Below are positions 36,612 through 48,783 of a DNA stretch of 64,000 nt, in pieces. The stretch's first letter is position 1; each line of letters opens with the position of its first letter. Source of the stretch: Marasmius tenuissimus (taxonomy: Eukaryota; Basidiomycota; Agaricomycetes; Agaricales; Marasmiaceae); assembly GCA_029532415.1 (NCBI GenBank), contig JAQOTA010000027.1, forward strand, positions 62,001 to 126,000, read 5' to 3'. The translations under genes and the position numbers were made by a program. The notes beneath the pieces are model-generated. The model made no database searches. It saw only the letters and a program-made list of their open reading frames with translations, and had not been told where the DNA came from.

Positions 36612-39600
36612 TCACAGTAAGGTAGCGGTTTGGTTGAGAAGAACTTTGACACGCTCTTCGTTCTTGAATCCCTGGGGAAGGGATTGTAAGGTCTGGCTTA
36701 TTTCTGAAGACTGGGCCGACGTTGGCGCTGGACCGGTGTTCGACTTGATCGCGAAGAGCTATGAGGTTCCATTGAGCATACCGATAAGAGCTTCGTGTAA
36801 GGTGAAAACAAGCTGACCATATTGCCCAGTGCGGCTAATGCCCGGTATTTAGTTTCCGAGTCCTCTTTCTCTTTTTGTAACAGCTGTAAGGCAATGAAAT
36901 AGTGCGGCTTTTAGCGCCAACGAAGAAACGAGGGTGCTCAAACATACCCGCAGTACAAGCGCGACATGCTGATCTCGGTAAGTGGCATTAAATGGGGTGC
37001 GAAGATAGACGGTCGACACGCTGCAACCATACACGTCGGTCATATATCACAAGAAAATCTCGACATTCCCGAGACTTACTTGAACAAGATAGTCGCCAAT
37101 GTTTGGCGCTGCTGCAAAGACAGCATTTCGTATGGTGCCTGTTCTAACACAACAAACAGCTAAAACCGAAACAGACAAAAGAACACTGGTTCAGTGATGG
37201 TACGGAGAGACAGGAGTGCGACAATTTCACCTCTCCAAGGAAGGCACCATCAACAACGGAGGCATCTTGAACTATATTCGCCAGCGCCCTGAGCATCAAG
37301 TACGAGTTTGTCTGTCGCACTTTTGGTATAGGTGGCGCCCAGGGGGTGTTCCATTCTGCGGCTTTGCAAAGGGTCTCCAGGAACCGAGTCTTGGTACCGG
37401 GAGTGTCGAATGCACTGGGACATTGACCTGCTAGGAGGCGACTAAGGTCGATGACTAGGGTAACACATGGTTAGGTCCAATCAGTAGTAAAGGTATCAGA
37501 AGCGTTTTCACCTGGGAATCGTTGATCCCGGGGCCATCGATCGAGAATTTGCAGTATGGTCTCCACGCTAGCGGTCGTCGGGGGACTCGGAGGCGACGAT
37601 GAAGGGTTGTTGATAACATGTGCAAGGTAGGCAAAGACATCATCGATAGTCGAAGTCTCTTCTGGGTACATTGCAAGGACAGAGGTGGACTGTAGCCAGG
37701 GTAAGCGATGACGGAGGGCGAGAAATCATTTGCACGCACAATCTCATTCCGGAGGACATCGTCAAAGTGGAAGACCTTGGATCGCATGCCATCGACATTG
37801 GCTTGTTTATTGGTTAAGGCTTGTCGCTATGGGGAGGTAAGATATCAGAACTAAGAAAAGGTAGAGAAGGGGGGCCATACCATAGGCAAAACGGATTTCG
37901 TATCCGGTCTCGAGAGAGACTGTGGGGTAGCAGGTGGGGACGTGGGTTGCGAGGAAGCTGCTCCGGAATATCTGGAAGCACCAGTGAAGGGATCTTGATA
38001 ACTCGAAGCGGGAGGGACCGGCGGCTGCGCAGAAGACCCGGAATATCGAGAGGCTCCAGTGAAAGGATCCATGTAAGCGCTGGAGGGGGCCTGAGAGGTG
38101 CCCCCAGATCCTCGGTATCTTGAAGCGCCTGTAGTATCACATATTCAATCGCCGTTCTTCCCAGGTCAGTACTCTAACGTACCTGTGAATGGATCGACAT
38201 ATTCATCGCTCCCAGTTCCAAGGTTCACGCCAGACGTGTTCTTTTCGATGAACTTGACGACTTCGTCTATGTAATTGAGCGAAAGGTCGTTGCTTTCCAA
38301 GAACTTTTGAGCGGCGGAATAGGGGTTCTCTAAAGGAAGTGTTATCAGACCTGTTGGAGATTGAGGGTCATCTCGTACCTGTCACATTATATGGGAGTTT
38401 CAAAGGGGGAACGCCGTCTTGAATATCTACATCAAACACGTAGTCATATTCGCGACCCTGGTAGAGCTGTTTTCTGCCCTGCCCGACGGCATCAACGACG
38501 TCTCCTACTTTCTGCCAAGTGTAGTTCCCAGCGTCCCACTGGAATCGTCAGAGCTGTGAGCAAGGGGGAAAAGCCAGCACGGTCAAGAGTAATCGTCACC
38601 TGGTGGGCTTCAACTTTATCCCCATTCCTCACCATCTTTACTTCGCCAGGTTTCTTGCCTGTCGAACGAAATTTAACAATACATATGTTGTTAAATGGTT
38701 CTGTAGACTCACCTGGGGTGCTCAAGGCTTCTATACCCGGCAAGTCACTTTTTTTGACATCCCCCACTTGTTGCGCCGGCAGGGCTTGACTTGCAACGTA
38801 GTCATCATACTCCTTCAGTTCCGATGCCGAAGCCCATCGTTCCTCCGTTGCACTGAACACACGCACTACACCATCGGAGCATCCGCTGACGATGTCGCCG
38901 TTGGACATGGAGTCGACGGTCCACACGGAGATGGCCGGATGGGTGATAACCTGTGTACATTCTCCGTCTGTAACAGATTAAGGCTTTTGCAGGTCTTCAT
39001 GGAAACAACACACACCTTGCCAAATCCTAACAGTCCGATCTTCGCCTCCAGAGACAATCTCGCCACCGGGCAGGACTGAGAGACTGTATACAAAGGAGGT
39101 GTGCCCCGATAACGTGTAGATGGTGTCTCCCCCAGTCGTCCAAACTCGTATCTCGCTTTACCCTTAGTGTTAAAGTGCGAGCCAAAATCAAAGTTGAGAC
39201 TGACGTACCCGTCGTTAGAACACGAAGCGAATCCCAGTTCGGGTATCAATGCTAGACCACGAACGGCGTCACGATGCCCAGTGAAAGTGGTGATCAATTT
39301 GTGTGTATTCCACAATTTAATGGTCTTGTCTGCCGAGCCTGCGACCGCGATGAAGTTCATGACCATCTTCAAGCTGCCTAGGGCACATACCAGTCAACAC
39401 CTGGTCTTCGTCCACAGCCAGAACTGCCCATACAGATTGCTCATGTCCCTTGAGGTCATACGCCAGTTGGAAGTTTTTCCAAACTTTCGCTGTTCTACCT
39501 CAAACGGATCAGTTGTAATTAGCCGGACTGAAGGCGTGTTGCGCACCTATCCCAAGACCCAGATATAATCGTTCCACCAGGTGTTACATCCAGCGTACAA

Positions 39601-40033
39601 ATGTTCTCCGAGTGCCCCAGAAGCGAGAAATCCGGATCGTCCTTTGGAACAGATAGAGAGAAGACATTGATCACAGTGTCCTGACCGCCCGTCACAATGT
39701 ATCCTGGATAATCTTTTTAACACTACACCGTCGAAAGCTCCTGCGTAATCCTTGCCTTTCGGTGCATCTTCTGTTGGTGCAATGTAGGCCACTGCATTCA
39801 CGTATCGTGAAGAAGCTCTGTATACCGCATCCGTAGAGAATGTCGATGAGTCATTCGTTCGCTTCCAGGCAATAGCAGTCGAATCCCGAGAAGCTGAAAG
39901 AACAAGATCGTTTGTAGGTGATCTTACCGCGCGTACCTACAAGAGACAGTCAATGAAGAACCGTAATGCGCATGGAACCAGTACTGACATCTGAAGAATG
40001 AGCCTTCAAGGTTGCGGACAGCTTGTAAGGCAT
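36612..40033 (-). CDS. doa1: Doa1/Ufd3/PLAA-type WD40-PFU-PUL protein
   Basis: A multi-exon gene from ATG at 40033 (MPYKLSATLKAHSSD) to TGA at 36612-36614. N-terminal WD40 blades are seen in VLSASRDSTAIAWKR, IISGSWDR, GSADKTIKLWNTHK, IVSGGEDRTVRIWQ and IVSGCSDGVVRVFS. The PFU ubiquitin-binding domain follows (WDAGNYTWQKVGDVVDAVGQ, REYDYVFDVDIQDGVPPLKL). A linker then repeats DPFTGASRY three times, followed by the C-terminal PUL domain (SKVFHFDDVLRNEIVRANDF, KYRALAALGNM). The last intron, about 59 nt, joins ALGNM to LFAIKSNTGPAP. Doa1 binds ubiquitin and Cdc48/p97 through PUL and helps ubiquitin recycling and protein degradation. All expected domains are present, so it should be functional. 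Confidence 0.9.
37955..38135 (-). repeat. Three DPFTGASRY-coding repeats in the Doa1 linker
   Basis: The linker between PFU and PUL encodes DPFTGASRY three times at intervals of about 25-30 residues, with Ser/Pro-rich spacers. The first copy is split by the intron at about 38128-38182. The motif is known from PLAA-family linkers as I recall them. Confidence 0.7.
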
Positions 40034-40248
40034 TTCTTGTCAGATTCTTGCGGCACGGATGAGAGTGGGAGGTGAAGAGCAAAGTAAAGATAATAATTGG
40101 ACGAATCGGTGTCGATAATTGAGCCTTCCTATTCGGGTAAATCTTGCCGGCGGGGGCCGGGGCAGGCAATTCGTACGATATGTCCGAAAATTTTGGCTGA
40201 TAGTTTTGCTTCTACTTCTACAGTCTACAAGCGTCTACAAATTCACAG

Positions 40249-42943
40249 TTATGAGTCTCTCTTGACGAGATTGACTAGCATAGGCATCTCAGGACGCCCT
40301 TTTCCTTCTGGACCTATCACTACAGGCGATGACACACCAGTCGCTCGCCAGGCTATTTCTTTTTCACTATGCGAAAACTCGAAGGTCTGGATCAGCAGCG
40401 CAAGCACCACCTCTGTGATCGGAGAGACATCAATCGAAAAGATACGAGGTAGATAACAACAGATCTTACTCATTTCGAGCTGAGAGAATTTGAAGCCACT
40501 ATGGTCCATACAATGAGTCACAAGGGTCGCGATACGGCCGAGAGTTGGACAATAACGCTTACATGCAAGAACGTCCTCCGGCATTAAAAGTCATTCTGAA
40601 CTAGCGTCGTTAGTGCTTGAGTGATAGGAAAATCAGGGAGACCTACAAATGTGAGTAGATCCCCGGGATTTTCGCGTCCAGGAGAGTATCCGGTAACGGC
40701 GATAACCACCTCTCGGGCTTCCATTCATCTGCATCATTTCCCCAGTATGCTTTATTTCTATTCGAGTTATGAACGGAAACGAAGATATCGGTGTTCCGGG
40801 GCAAGAATATGTCGTTCACGATGGTTCCGTCCGTGCAAGTGACGGGTGTTGAAAGAGGAAGACTGACGTCTTGCAGCGTTCTGTCGGTTAGACGATCATG
40901 ATGAGCACTCTGCGAATGGAGATGTTTATTCGCCACTCACCTTCGCATTAGCCGGTGTACAGGAGGGTACCTGTGTAGAGAAGAAAGTGAGTTGAAAGAT
41001 ATTCCCTTGGAGCTTCACGAAGAGTCCTTACATCCTTAGCGTTTCCCTCGAGACCGCGTCCAGGTACGGCAACGAGATTAGCTGATCATAAGAAATATCT
41101 CCGTTTCTAAAAGCATTTTGAACTTCTTCTCGAAGTTTTTTTTGTACGTCCGGATGGCTTGCCAAAAGGGTCAGCATCCGAGCCAGCGCGGTCTGACAAC
41201 CTCAGGGTCAGTCCTGACTGCAGGGTGTCAAAGAGCCACTTACTGAAGTGGTGTCCATGGCAGCGAAAGTAAGAGTCCTGAAAGGCGGTTCAGCTCTGAA
41301 ACGGGGTCGACAGAAACACTAAGACGTACGAGACCTGCAGGCGGAAGGAGCACGGGTCAATAGCCGACAATCGAAGGAACATCAAGGTAATCACCTGGCC
41401 AATTAACTCATCTTCGGTCAGTCGATCCTCCTCCGGGACCTTCTCATTTTCGCTGACTTTCCAAAAAGAAGACTCGTGAGTCCATGGATTGCTTCGAAAG
41501 ACAGCCGGATCAGCACTCACTCAACCTGCTGATGATATCCTTTCCAGCGAGCTCCTCAGGTCCTGTACATCGACCCGCCTTCTTATCCTCGAAGATCTCC
41601 TTCGAAACTTTCCACATGTACTCGGAGAAGTTTTTCGCTCGTGCAAAATCTTTCCACACATACGGGAGCAACCGGGAGGCCCAGCGACGTAGCCGCGGCG
41701 TTCCAACATGAGCGAGGTGAGGTACGATATAGCTCCGGATGAAGAAAGCGCGCGCAAAAAACGGGCTAGAATGGACGGCGTGTGAGCTCATGGTATGGAA
41801 CGGGCTCGGCATTAAACTAACGCCAGTTGTTTAATGGTCTTGATGTAAGGGTGGGCATGCTCCTCGTCTTCCAAGTTATCGAAAGAATGGCCGAGACCAG
41901 CTTGACCGATGAGTTCGAGGGCGGTCCGCGACATCCAGGTCAACATGTCGATCTAATGCGGGATGTCAATATCGACACATGTACAGAAAAACGGGGATAA
42001 ACAACACACCTCTGTCTGTCCGCTCTTGACCTTCTCCGCAAGAGTGTGCTGTAGCTAAGGAACGGTGACTGTCAGAAAATCAACGCGAATGTCCCGATAG
42101 GTCACTGCATCACCTTATGTCCAATTTGGTAGAAGATCGGGACTACAGAACCATCGTATGAACATGTCAAAAAATGCATAGACTGGATTATTCCACTTAC
42201 GCATATCCCTCATATTTGCGATTGAGAAGACTGGGTTCAGCACCTTTCTCTGTCTACGGTGAGATTCACCGCGGGTGCCAAGCAGACCACCTCCAAAGAT
42301 GAGATTGTTGGACCTGGATCAACCATGAGCACTCTGAAAATGTCAAACAATCCAGGGGCTCGGGCATAGGTACCCACTCTATGAACGCGGGAGTCTCGTC
42401 GTATAGGGTCATCTGGTCCTAAGTATTTTTGCTTCAGCCACATGTCTGCCATGTTTCTGACCCTTGAATGATTTACCCACCTTGACGAAGATGTGATGCA
42501 TGGCTCTAGGATCAAATGTGTACAGTTGCCGTTCCTGTAAAATGGCAAACCGAAAAGGTTAAAGGGTTGCACCGCGGGACAGAAGTGCTGTAGCTAACAC
42601 CGTATACAGTCCTAAAAGAGGACGTCTGGCCATCTATGTTGTGGGGGATTAGATTTGAACGAGGTCCCGACGACGGGTACGGGAGCGGGAGCGGGACGCA
42701 CATCGTTCGGCCATCAGGTCGTGAAAGTCCAAATTTTTAGTTCCAAAGATCTCCTCAAAGTGGCCTGAGCGACGTTGAGTGAGGGGGTCGAAGGATCTCT
42801 GAGAGCGTCCACGCACCATTCCACCACGACGAGGACTCAGGACCCGGAATCTTGTCGAGTGGATGAGGCCCAAACAACCATCTGAGAAGGCGATAGACGG
42901 GCACGGAAAGAATCAGAGAAAGGAGAACGAGTGGACTCGACAT
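40249..42943 (-). CDS. Cytochrome P450 monooxygenase
   Basis: A multi-exon gene from ATG at 42943 (MSSPLVLLSLILSVPVYRLL, an N-terminal membrane anchor) to TAA at 40249-40251. Visible P450 elements: KIPGPESSSWWNG, FGGGLLGTRGESHRRQRKVL (helix C region), I-helix TFAAMDTTS, ExxR as SRETLRMYPPVHRLMR, PERW as EWKPERW, and the haem loop FNAGGRSCIGFKFSQLEM with the Cys ligand. It would hydroxylate or otherwise oxidise a small molecule at the ER membrane with a P450 reductase. The layout resembles fungal CYP families with broad substrates, but the exact family cannot be set by eye. It shares a 215-bp gap with the Doa1 start. No biosynthetic cluster surrounds it. Confidence 0.88.
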
Positions 42944-44427
42944 CTTGTGTTATCGAGACATTTTCTCGACGCCTTTTATTCGATCCGCCTCCACCGAGAA
43001 CCCACGATTTCCCCACCGTGCACATAACGGGCACCGGGGTCGAGGGAGTGCAATGTTACAAGATGTTACATGATCATGGTGTTCCTCTGATGGAGCAAAG
43101 ACGACAAACTCATAGGGTCGCAAAGGAAAAATGGCCCAATCCAGATGGATACCGAGGAGAGATCCGTGACGATTTGTTCATTGCTGCATCTTGTCGCGAA
43201 CGGTGCCTACACAGAGCAGGTCCTCGTGTTAGCCAAGAGAGTTGAGACGAGTAAGGGTTACAATGTTATAGTTACCTCACGTCGACAACGAGGAAAAGCC
43301 ATATTCAAAAGAGACTTCAGAATCGCAGCAATGAAGTACCGGTGGATATGGCAAGCTGATGGGAGTTTCTTCGTGTCGGGGTGATCTTGATGGACCCCCG
43401 CGTCTCATTAAAATTGCCTATCATGAAGGCCAGTTTCGTAAATTCAGCTTGGTCAACGAAGGTTGGCAACCCTAACTTTTTCGACTATGGCGACAAAAAC
43501 TCAATGATCCCGCGGCTGTAATGCGTGCTTTGTGTTCTGCGGTGCGCCATCCCTGATGAGAAAGAGTTCGAGAGGATGAAATCACTTGATAGCGTGGAGC
43601 AAATGCGGGTCGTGGTTGGCAATTGCTTCGCTGAGACAGAAAAAACCGGGAACCTAATAGAGTGGTTACAATGATGACCAAGCGACAACGAAGCAGACGG
43701 ACTGGCGGACATTGGGTCTGATGGATCAACTCTCGACACAGTGGGCGAAGCTTCCGAAGGATGGATTCACCGGGGATCGCATTGGATCGCACTCCTCCCA
43801 GCAACAAAGTCCGTCAAGTAACGGACTTACCACGTCAATGAGCGGTTCTTCCGTGAGTAAAATAATTAGTCGATGGCCCAGGTCAACAGCAAAAACGTGT
43901 AACGCACTCTGGGGCACTCTGGATCTCCAGTTGTCATCAAGCTCCAAAGGGTTGGGGACCTGTGGTCATTATTGAGACAGATTTAGAACGCTCGACAGGG
44001 TCGAGGGAGCTATGAGAAGGTGAGGGCCCGCACAGTCCAGATTTCCGGGAATTCCGAGAGTCTGGCGGCTCTTGATGACGAGACCAAGCATTACCGTTAC
44101 GGGTTCCGTGCGAGTAGCCCCGGACATCGAGCCTCTCTCTCCGTGTGACACGGAGAGTGATGTACCGAAGATAACTTAACTGAGATCGGTCACAGAGTGA
44201 GGATGAGCGCTTTTACCGTGCTACTGGAGCCTCGTGTCTTGTGTCCGAAGTAAGGGAAACGCTCGGCATTAGAGTCTGGTCAGGTCCAGTCCGAATGGGC
44301 CATTTGAGTTGAAAACGAGTTTCTTGCGTTTTCGAATGACGTGCAGAACGTCGATAGCATTTGTGAGCCCTATGGACGAGCTGACCTTCTCCAACAATGA
44401 TATCTGGGCAATTGGAAAGTAAACCCT
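42944..44427. other. Intergenic stretch, no gene seen
   Basis: 1.5 kb upstream of the P450 and downstream of the HYPK-type gene. Frames such as 42931-43245 (+) and 43472-43807 (-) lack starts, splice context or a recognised family. Possible P450 promoter sequence. Confidence 0.45.
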
Positions 44428-44832
44428 TTATTCTGGTGGCCTAATCAATGCCTGAATAGTTTTTGTGATGTCTTTATCATTTGCAGTGAGTGCCTTCTCT
44501 GCCTGCGCCCGAGAGATCTCGAACTCGTTCATCTGGGAAATCGTGGTTGTACAGGTCAATCGGCAGTTATCATTTGAGCAAGCGATGAGAAGCGCACCAG
44601 CAAATCAACATCCTCCTTCTTATACACAACTTTCTGAGCCTGATTCGAGGGTAGATCCTGTCCTACGACGTTGAGATAGGCTTCATCGAGTCTCGCTTTC
44701 ACGTATGAAAAACCATCAGCAAACTATCGAACGAATTATGTTTTAGTGACTAGGAGAGAGAGAGGAGGAGAACTTGAGACGTACATTCATAATAACTTCT
44801 GGCTCTGGACGGGTACCATTGCTGCGCGACAT
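44428..44832 (-). CDS. HYPK-type small UBA protein
   Basis: Three exons 44832-44785, 44723-44598 and 44532-44428 give 92 aa with phase 0 at each join. The protein reads MSRSNGTRPEPEVIMN, then FADGFSYVKARLDEAYLNVV, then a KKEDVDLL segment, then MNEFEISRAQAEKALTANDK and DITKTIQALIRPPE. The second half is a UBA-like domain as in HYPK and the NAC alpha subunit (EFEISRAQAEKAL). In animals and fungi HYPK binds the NatA N-terminal acetyltransferase at the ribosome and dampens its activity. The exons are short and split, so simple ORF finding misses the gene. Confidence 0.82.
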
Positions 44833-45009
44833 GGTCGTTGCGGTCCAACAAACGCGACGCCTGCATCACACGAAGCGCCCATAAGCGCCCGTCGCACAAA
44901 TTGAAAATGTCAATTCCAGGATTCCGGAAAAGGATCGACAGCAGGCCTCAAAAGTTATACCCTGATATACGCAATATTGAAAATCAAGTATGGTAGATAC
45001 ATGGCCTTT

Positions 45010-46590
45010 CTAAAGTGATGTAGGTCGACCATAAGGCCTCAAAAGCTTCTGTACGGTGTCAGCCATCTTTTTGTTGGCTGCCCAGATCGCCCTCGAGTTC
45101 GGCATGTTTTTGACGAACGCGGCACCGTCTTTTGGCTTCTTCATCTCTACAGAAAGCTCGTCCTTCTCCTGCCCAATCGAGTACAGCGAATCCTTCGTCT
45201 CCGGTGGTTCCAAACCCGAGTACGGCATCGTACCAGGCATGTACGGATTGTCGATGTCGAACCTCTCCGTTTCTATGACCGCCTCGGAGGAGATTGACGC
45301 ACTGGCAACACCCTGAGTCTGCTCAGGTGGTCCGACAGTACGAGGAACATTCTCAAGAACGACAGTGTTCGGCACCAGGCGCATGTTGGCAATCGAGTGG
45401 CCCAACAACTCCCGGGTGATTCCCTGTTCGGATGTCCTGTCCAATAACGGTCTCTTGCCAGCGGCACGAGCCCTCTTAACGAGAGGCGTCATACCAGCCA
45501 GAGAGGCCACATAGATGTCTTCCCGGTCCCTCCTGACAGCGGTAGAAGCATCCTTTCGAGAAGCTTGGAGAACGATACCGGGCTGAGCTTGGGCATGTAG
45601 ATGAGAGTGAAGGGGGCTCAGCCGAGCGTAGAGGAGACCTCCAACTTGGTGAGGCCGCTGTTCAATGGCGGTGGACTGAGGGTCGGCGAACGAGGAAGCA
45701 GTATGATGCTCGAGGAACCTGACATGGTGTTGATGCCAGCGGTTCTGAGCGACGGAGAGCAGGTCTGCAGAGTCAGAAGACTCTGGTGTGTGATACTTCG
45801 TTGCGGGCTGGTGACGCTGTCGTTCTGTACGCTTGGCCTTGTCCTCCTCCACAGCCTGCTTCACGTACTCCTGGAATTGTGGACGAAGCTCTCGAAGCTT
45901 GCGAACATAGCGAGAGAACTCCTTCGGTGACATGGCGTAGATATTCGGTGTCAAGTTCACCTTGGCTGACTCCTCTAGAATCTTCCTCCGCATCCCGTAC
46001 TGACCAGGTCCTCTCAGACCGAAAGCGGTCAGGTTCTCGTCAACCTCTTCCTTCTTCTGCTCCTCCTCTCTCCTCTCTAATCTTTCCTGAGCTTTGCGGT
46101 CGCCAGCAGCAAGCACCTCTTCGACTTCGACGCCTTCTTCCCTGAATGCAAACTCAGAGTCAATGACCCAGTTCGTCGAATTCTTGGTTCCGAGGGTCTG
46201 TTCCCAGGACGTCTTCGCATTACCACCAGAGACATTCATCCGCAGCTTCGGGCTAACCTCCATCTCCTCGAACCGTCTGATGAAACGGACCTCGTTTTCG
46301 GCATTCGACCATTCGATGTACTGAGCTCGAGAGTCGAAAGGTGCTGGTATAGATATAAACGCGTTTTTCCTTCGTAATGACAAAGGTCTTTTGAGACCCC
46401 AGTCTCCTCTGTGAGCAGCCTCTGGCGGGGTGTAGTAGGTTTGTCGGATGGAGGGGTCGAAGGTCGCGAAACGTGAGCGTCGTAGAAGTTCACCGAAGGG
46501 TGAGGAGGGCGGTGTGACAGTTTTCTCTACCGTCTTCTTCACCACCGCTTTCACTACTGTCATCGTCGAGGGCAACGGCGAGGACTGCAA
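45010..46590 (-). CDS. mrp51: Mitochondrial small-subunit ribosomal protein Mrp51 (bS1m-like)
   Basis: A single open frame of 526 aa from 46590; an in-frame ATG at 46563 (MTVVKAVVKK) is an equally possible start. The diagnostic N-terminal block is SPFGELLRRSRFATFDPSIR, TYYTPPEAAHRGDWGLKRPL and SIPAPFDSRAQYIEWSNAEN, which matches the Mrp51 family of the fungal mitochondrial ribosome. The rest is charged and helical, with NLTPNIYAMSPKEFSRYVRK and a C-terminal segment ending LRPYGRPTSL. The basic, Thr/Ser-containing N-terminus fits mitochondrial import. The family supports translation from mitochondrial mRNA leaders in yeast. The gene appears intronless. Confidence 0.85.
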   Translation of the reverse strand: MQSSPLPSTMTVVKAVVKKTVEKTVTPPSSPFGELLRRSRFATFDPSIRQTYYTPPEAAHRGDWGLKRPLSLRRKNAFISIPAPFDSRAQYIEWSNAENEVRFIRRFEEMEVSPKLRMNVSGGNAKTSWEQTLGTKNSTNWVIDSEFAFREEGVEVEEVLAAGDRKAQERLERREEEQKKEEVDENLTAFGLRGPGQYGMRRKILEESAKVNLTPNIYAMSPKEFSRYVRKLRELRPQFQEYVKQAVEEDKAKRTERQRHQPATKYHTPESSDSADLLSVAQNRWHQHHVRFLEHHTASSFADPQSTAIEQRPHQVGGLLYARLSPLHSHLHAQAQPGIVLQASRKDASTAVRRDREDIYVASLAGMTPLVKRARAAGKRPLLDRTSEQGITRELLGHSIANMRLVPNTVVLENVPRTVGPPEQTQGVASASISSEAVIETERFDIDNPYMPGTMPYSGLEPPETKDSLYSIGQEKDELSVEMKKPKDGAAFVKNMPNSRAIWAANKKMADTVQKLLRPYGRPTSL

Positions 46591-48783
46591 TGACGACCAG
46601 GGGATAAATTTTGGAAACTGACGCGCGCTCCGGCCCAGACGCGACCCTCAACGAAATATTCAAACTCCGAAAACGGAGATATCCGGGAGTATATAGACCT
46701 TCCTCTTGCGCGCTTTCGCTTCTTTTTTTCACAAACCTCACGGCGTCCAAATTACTGTCCTTCCTCAGTTTCTTCTTCTCGAACGAAAACAGTTCAAGGA
46801 ATGGATAGTCCAGACAAACGTCGAAGAAGGACTGTTCTACAGAGGCCTCTCAAAAACAATCTTTGCTGATTGCTTCTCCCTCTGGTCGAGGAGTGAGGAC
46901 GCAGGATCACCTGGAGAGTCATACATTCCATTAGAGCTGGACCTATTGTACATGTATATAGTGAGTAATCGATTCCCTCTTTTCTTCATTTTCTGTCGAG
47001 GATACATGTCCTCTACTGTGTTTCGAAGCCGACGAAGATAATCCTGGTAAAGGCACGCGCCCCGTTTGTTCACGAAAATCCTCTCGTTTAACCCCATTCT
47101 CATTTATGTCTGCGGGACGAGGGCGTCTTGGACTGTTGAGGTCCTTGACGGCTGGGCGTGGATGGAGATTTAAAGGCGAGGCTGAGGCTTCTTTTTTTTT
47201 CTCTTCTATTCTTTTTCGATGCTCTTCAAAGCCATACCTAATTGTCCAACTCTCTAGGTTTCTGTAACTCGCTACATCCCATGTACTATACCTACAATCA
47301 ATGATCACATTCGATATCAAATCGTCATATTACACTAAGAAGAGCGGAGATCCTCGACATGTCCGCTGTGATAGCTGATTCTTCTTGGATGAGGCTGGCT
47401 GCTTGCGTCCTGGGTGCCTCACATATTCCTGCCTTTGGTGGCGGCTGAGGCTGGTGCGATTTGCTCACTAGGCCTGGAGGAGAATCAGCAGAGATGTGGA
47501 CCCCTTTCGAAGGCCAGAGGCTACCGATCCGATTGCTAGATTGTGTAGCTACGGATCTCAGACGCACTGAACATACAGACGGTGCTCATAAAAGTCGACG
47601 CAATTGCAAGGTTTGAGGTCTTCCTCTTCGAATCCCTGCGTCAAATTCTTGAGGATGTGATCCTCCTGGCCATGCCTTTACAATGCTGTCTCTTCTCGAC
47701 TGCTATACACGTGTCGTTGCGGGTCAAGACGCGGATAAGATGATCAAGGAAGGGAGGATTTTGGATCTAACTTTGGACTTTGGCCGGACAATGTTGACGA
47801 GGACGAGGACAAGCCTCAGAAGCGCCCCTACTCGAGAACATTCATGCGACCACCGCCCTCCTTCGAACAACTTCTTCCTGCGTTGAGGCGGAGCGTAGGG
47901 GAACACCTCGATGGATATGCTGTCATGCCAAATGGAAGCAGGATAACAGGTCGATCTCTCAATTCACGTCGCGATCCGAGGCTCAGAGGTGCGACGATTT
48001 CGCATAGTCATGGGATACCTCTCACCCCTCATTGCAGGCCCAAGATTGAGACGTCTTGTGACAATGGACTGGCGACGACGATCTGTCTGTGAGCAGCGCG
48101 CTGAGTGGAAGGTAAAGTAGACTTGAGTGCAGTGCGGCAAGATCACCGGGATCTCTTGTGAGTGGTCCGCAGGCACTGAGGCGGAGACAGATGCAAGTCA
48201 AGGTATTCCGGAGTTATAACTGTTGGCACACTTGGGACCTGGCGTCGTCTTCCTTGTTCATTGGTCAACGGTTTGCTGACTACGAGAGTCTCGCAGTCTA
48301 GAACAACCTTCCGATTGAAGTGCATATTCCCTTGCGAGACCTATCGAGTCGTGCCAACAGTTGCATCACGACTTTCCAATACCGGTACCGAGAAACGAGG
48401 TTGCCAACTTAAAGTCCAGAAATTCGCCTTGGTAACTAAATTTCCTTTGGTGCGTTTGTCCTTGGAGCCTCTTTATCTTCGTTGATCGAAGGCTGAAATT
48501 CAGCTAGGCGTCCGAAACGTCAGCCAATCGTCGCTGGGCCCCTGATCTCCGCGATTCACTGCAGGGACGGTTGTGTCTCTCTTCTGATGCACCAAACGCG
48601 ATTCCATCCTCAAGCTCATTTGGACTGTGTGGATCACGCGAGGTAGCTGCCCTGTCGCTACGGTTCAGCAGCTATCAACAAAAACTACGCACTCCCAGAA
48701 ATGTTAGTGCTCCTGCACCAATTTTGGACCGCCGTTCTACTAATGAACGATCTAAGACAATAAGCACAACAACTTCCGGTGAA
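46591..48783. other. Stretch with unresolved coding pieces
   Basis: 2.2 kb without a gene I can assemble. Fragments with coding-like composition: + strand 46880-47040 (AGSPGESYIPLELDLLYMYI, then DTCPLLCFEADEDNP after a GTGAGT..GAG gap); - strand 47290-46943 (YSTWDVASYRNLESWTIRYG, FEEHRKRIEEKKKEA); + strand 47790-47910 (DEDEDKPQKRPYSRTFMRPP). None could be joined to a start and stop with consistent phases. The + strand piece begins about 200 bp from the Mrp51 start, so a divergent small gene is possible. Confidence 0.35.

Noticed and set aside
47600..47640. A TTCGAATCCC-like T-loop that could mark a tRNA
   Set aside because: No acceptor stem or anticodon arm could be folded around it on either strand.
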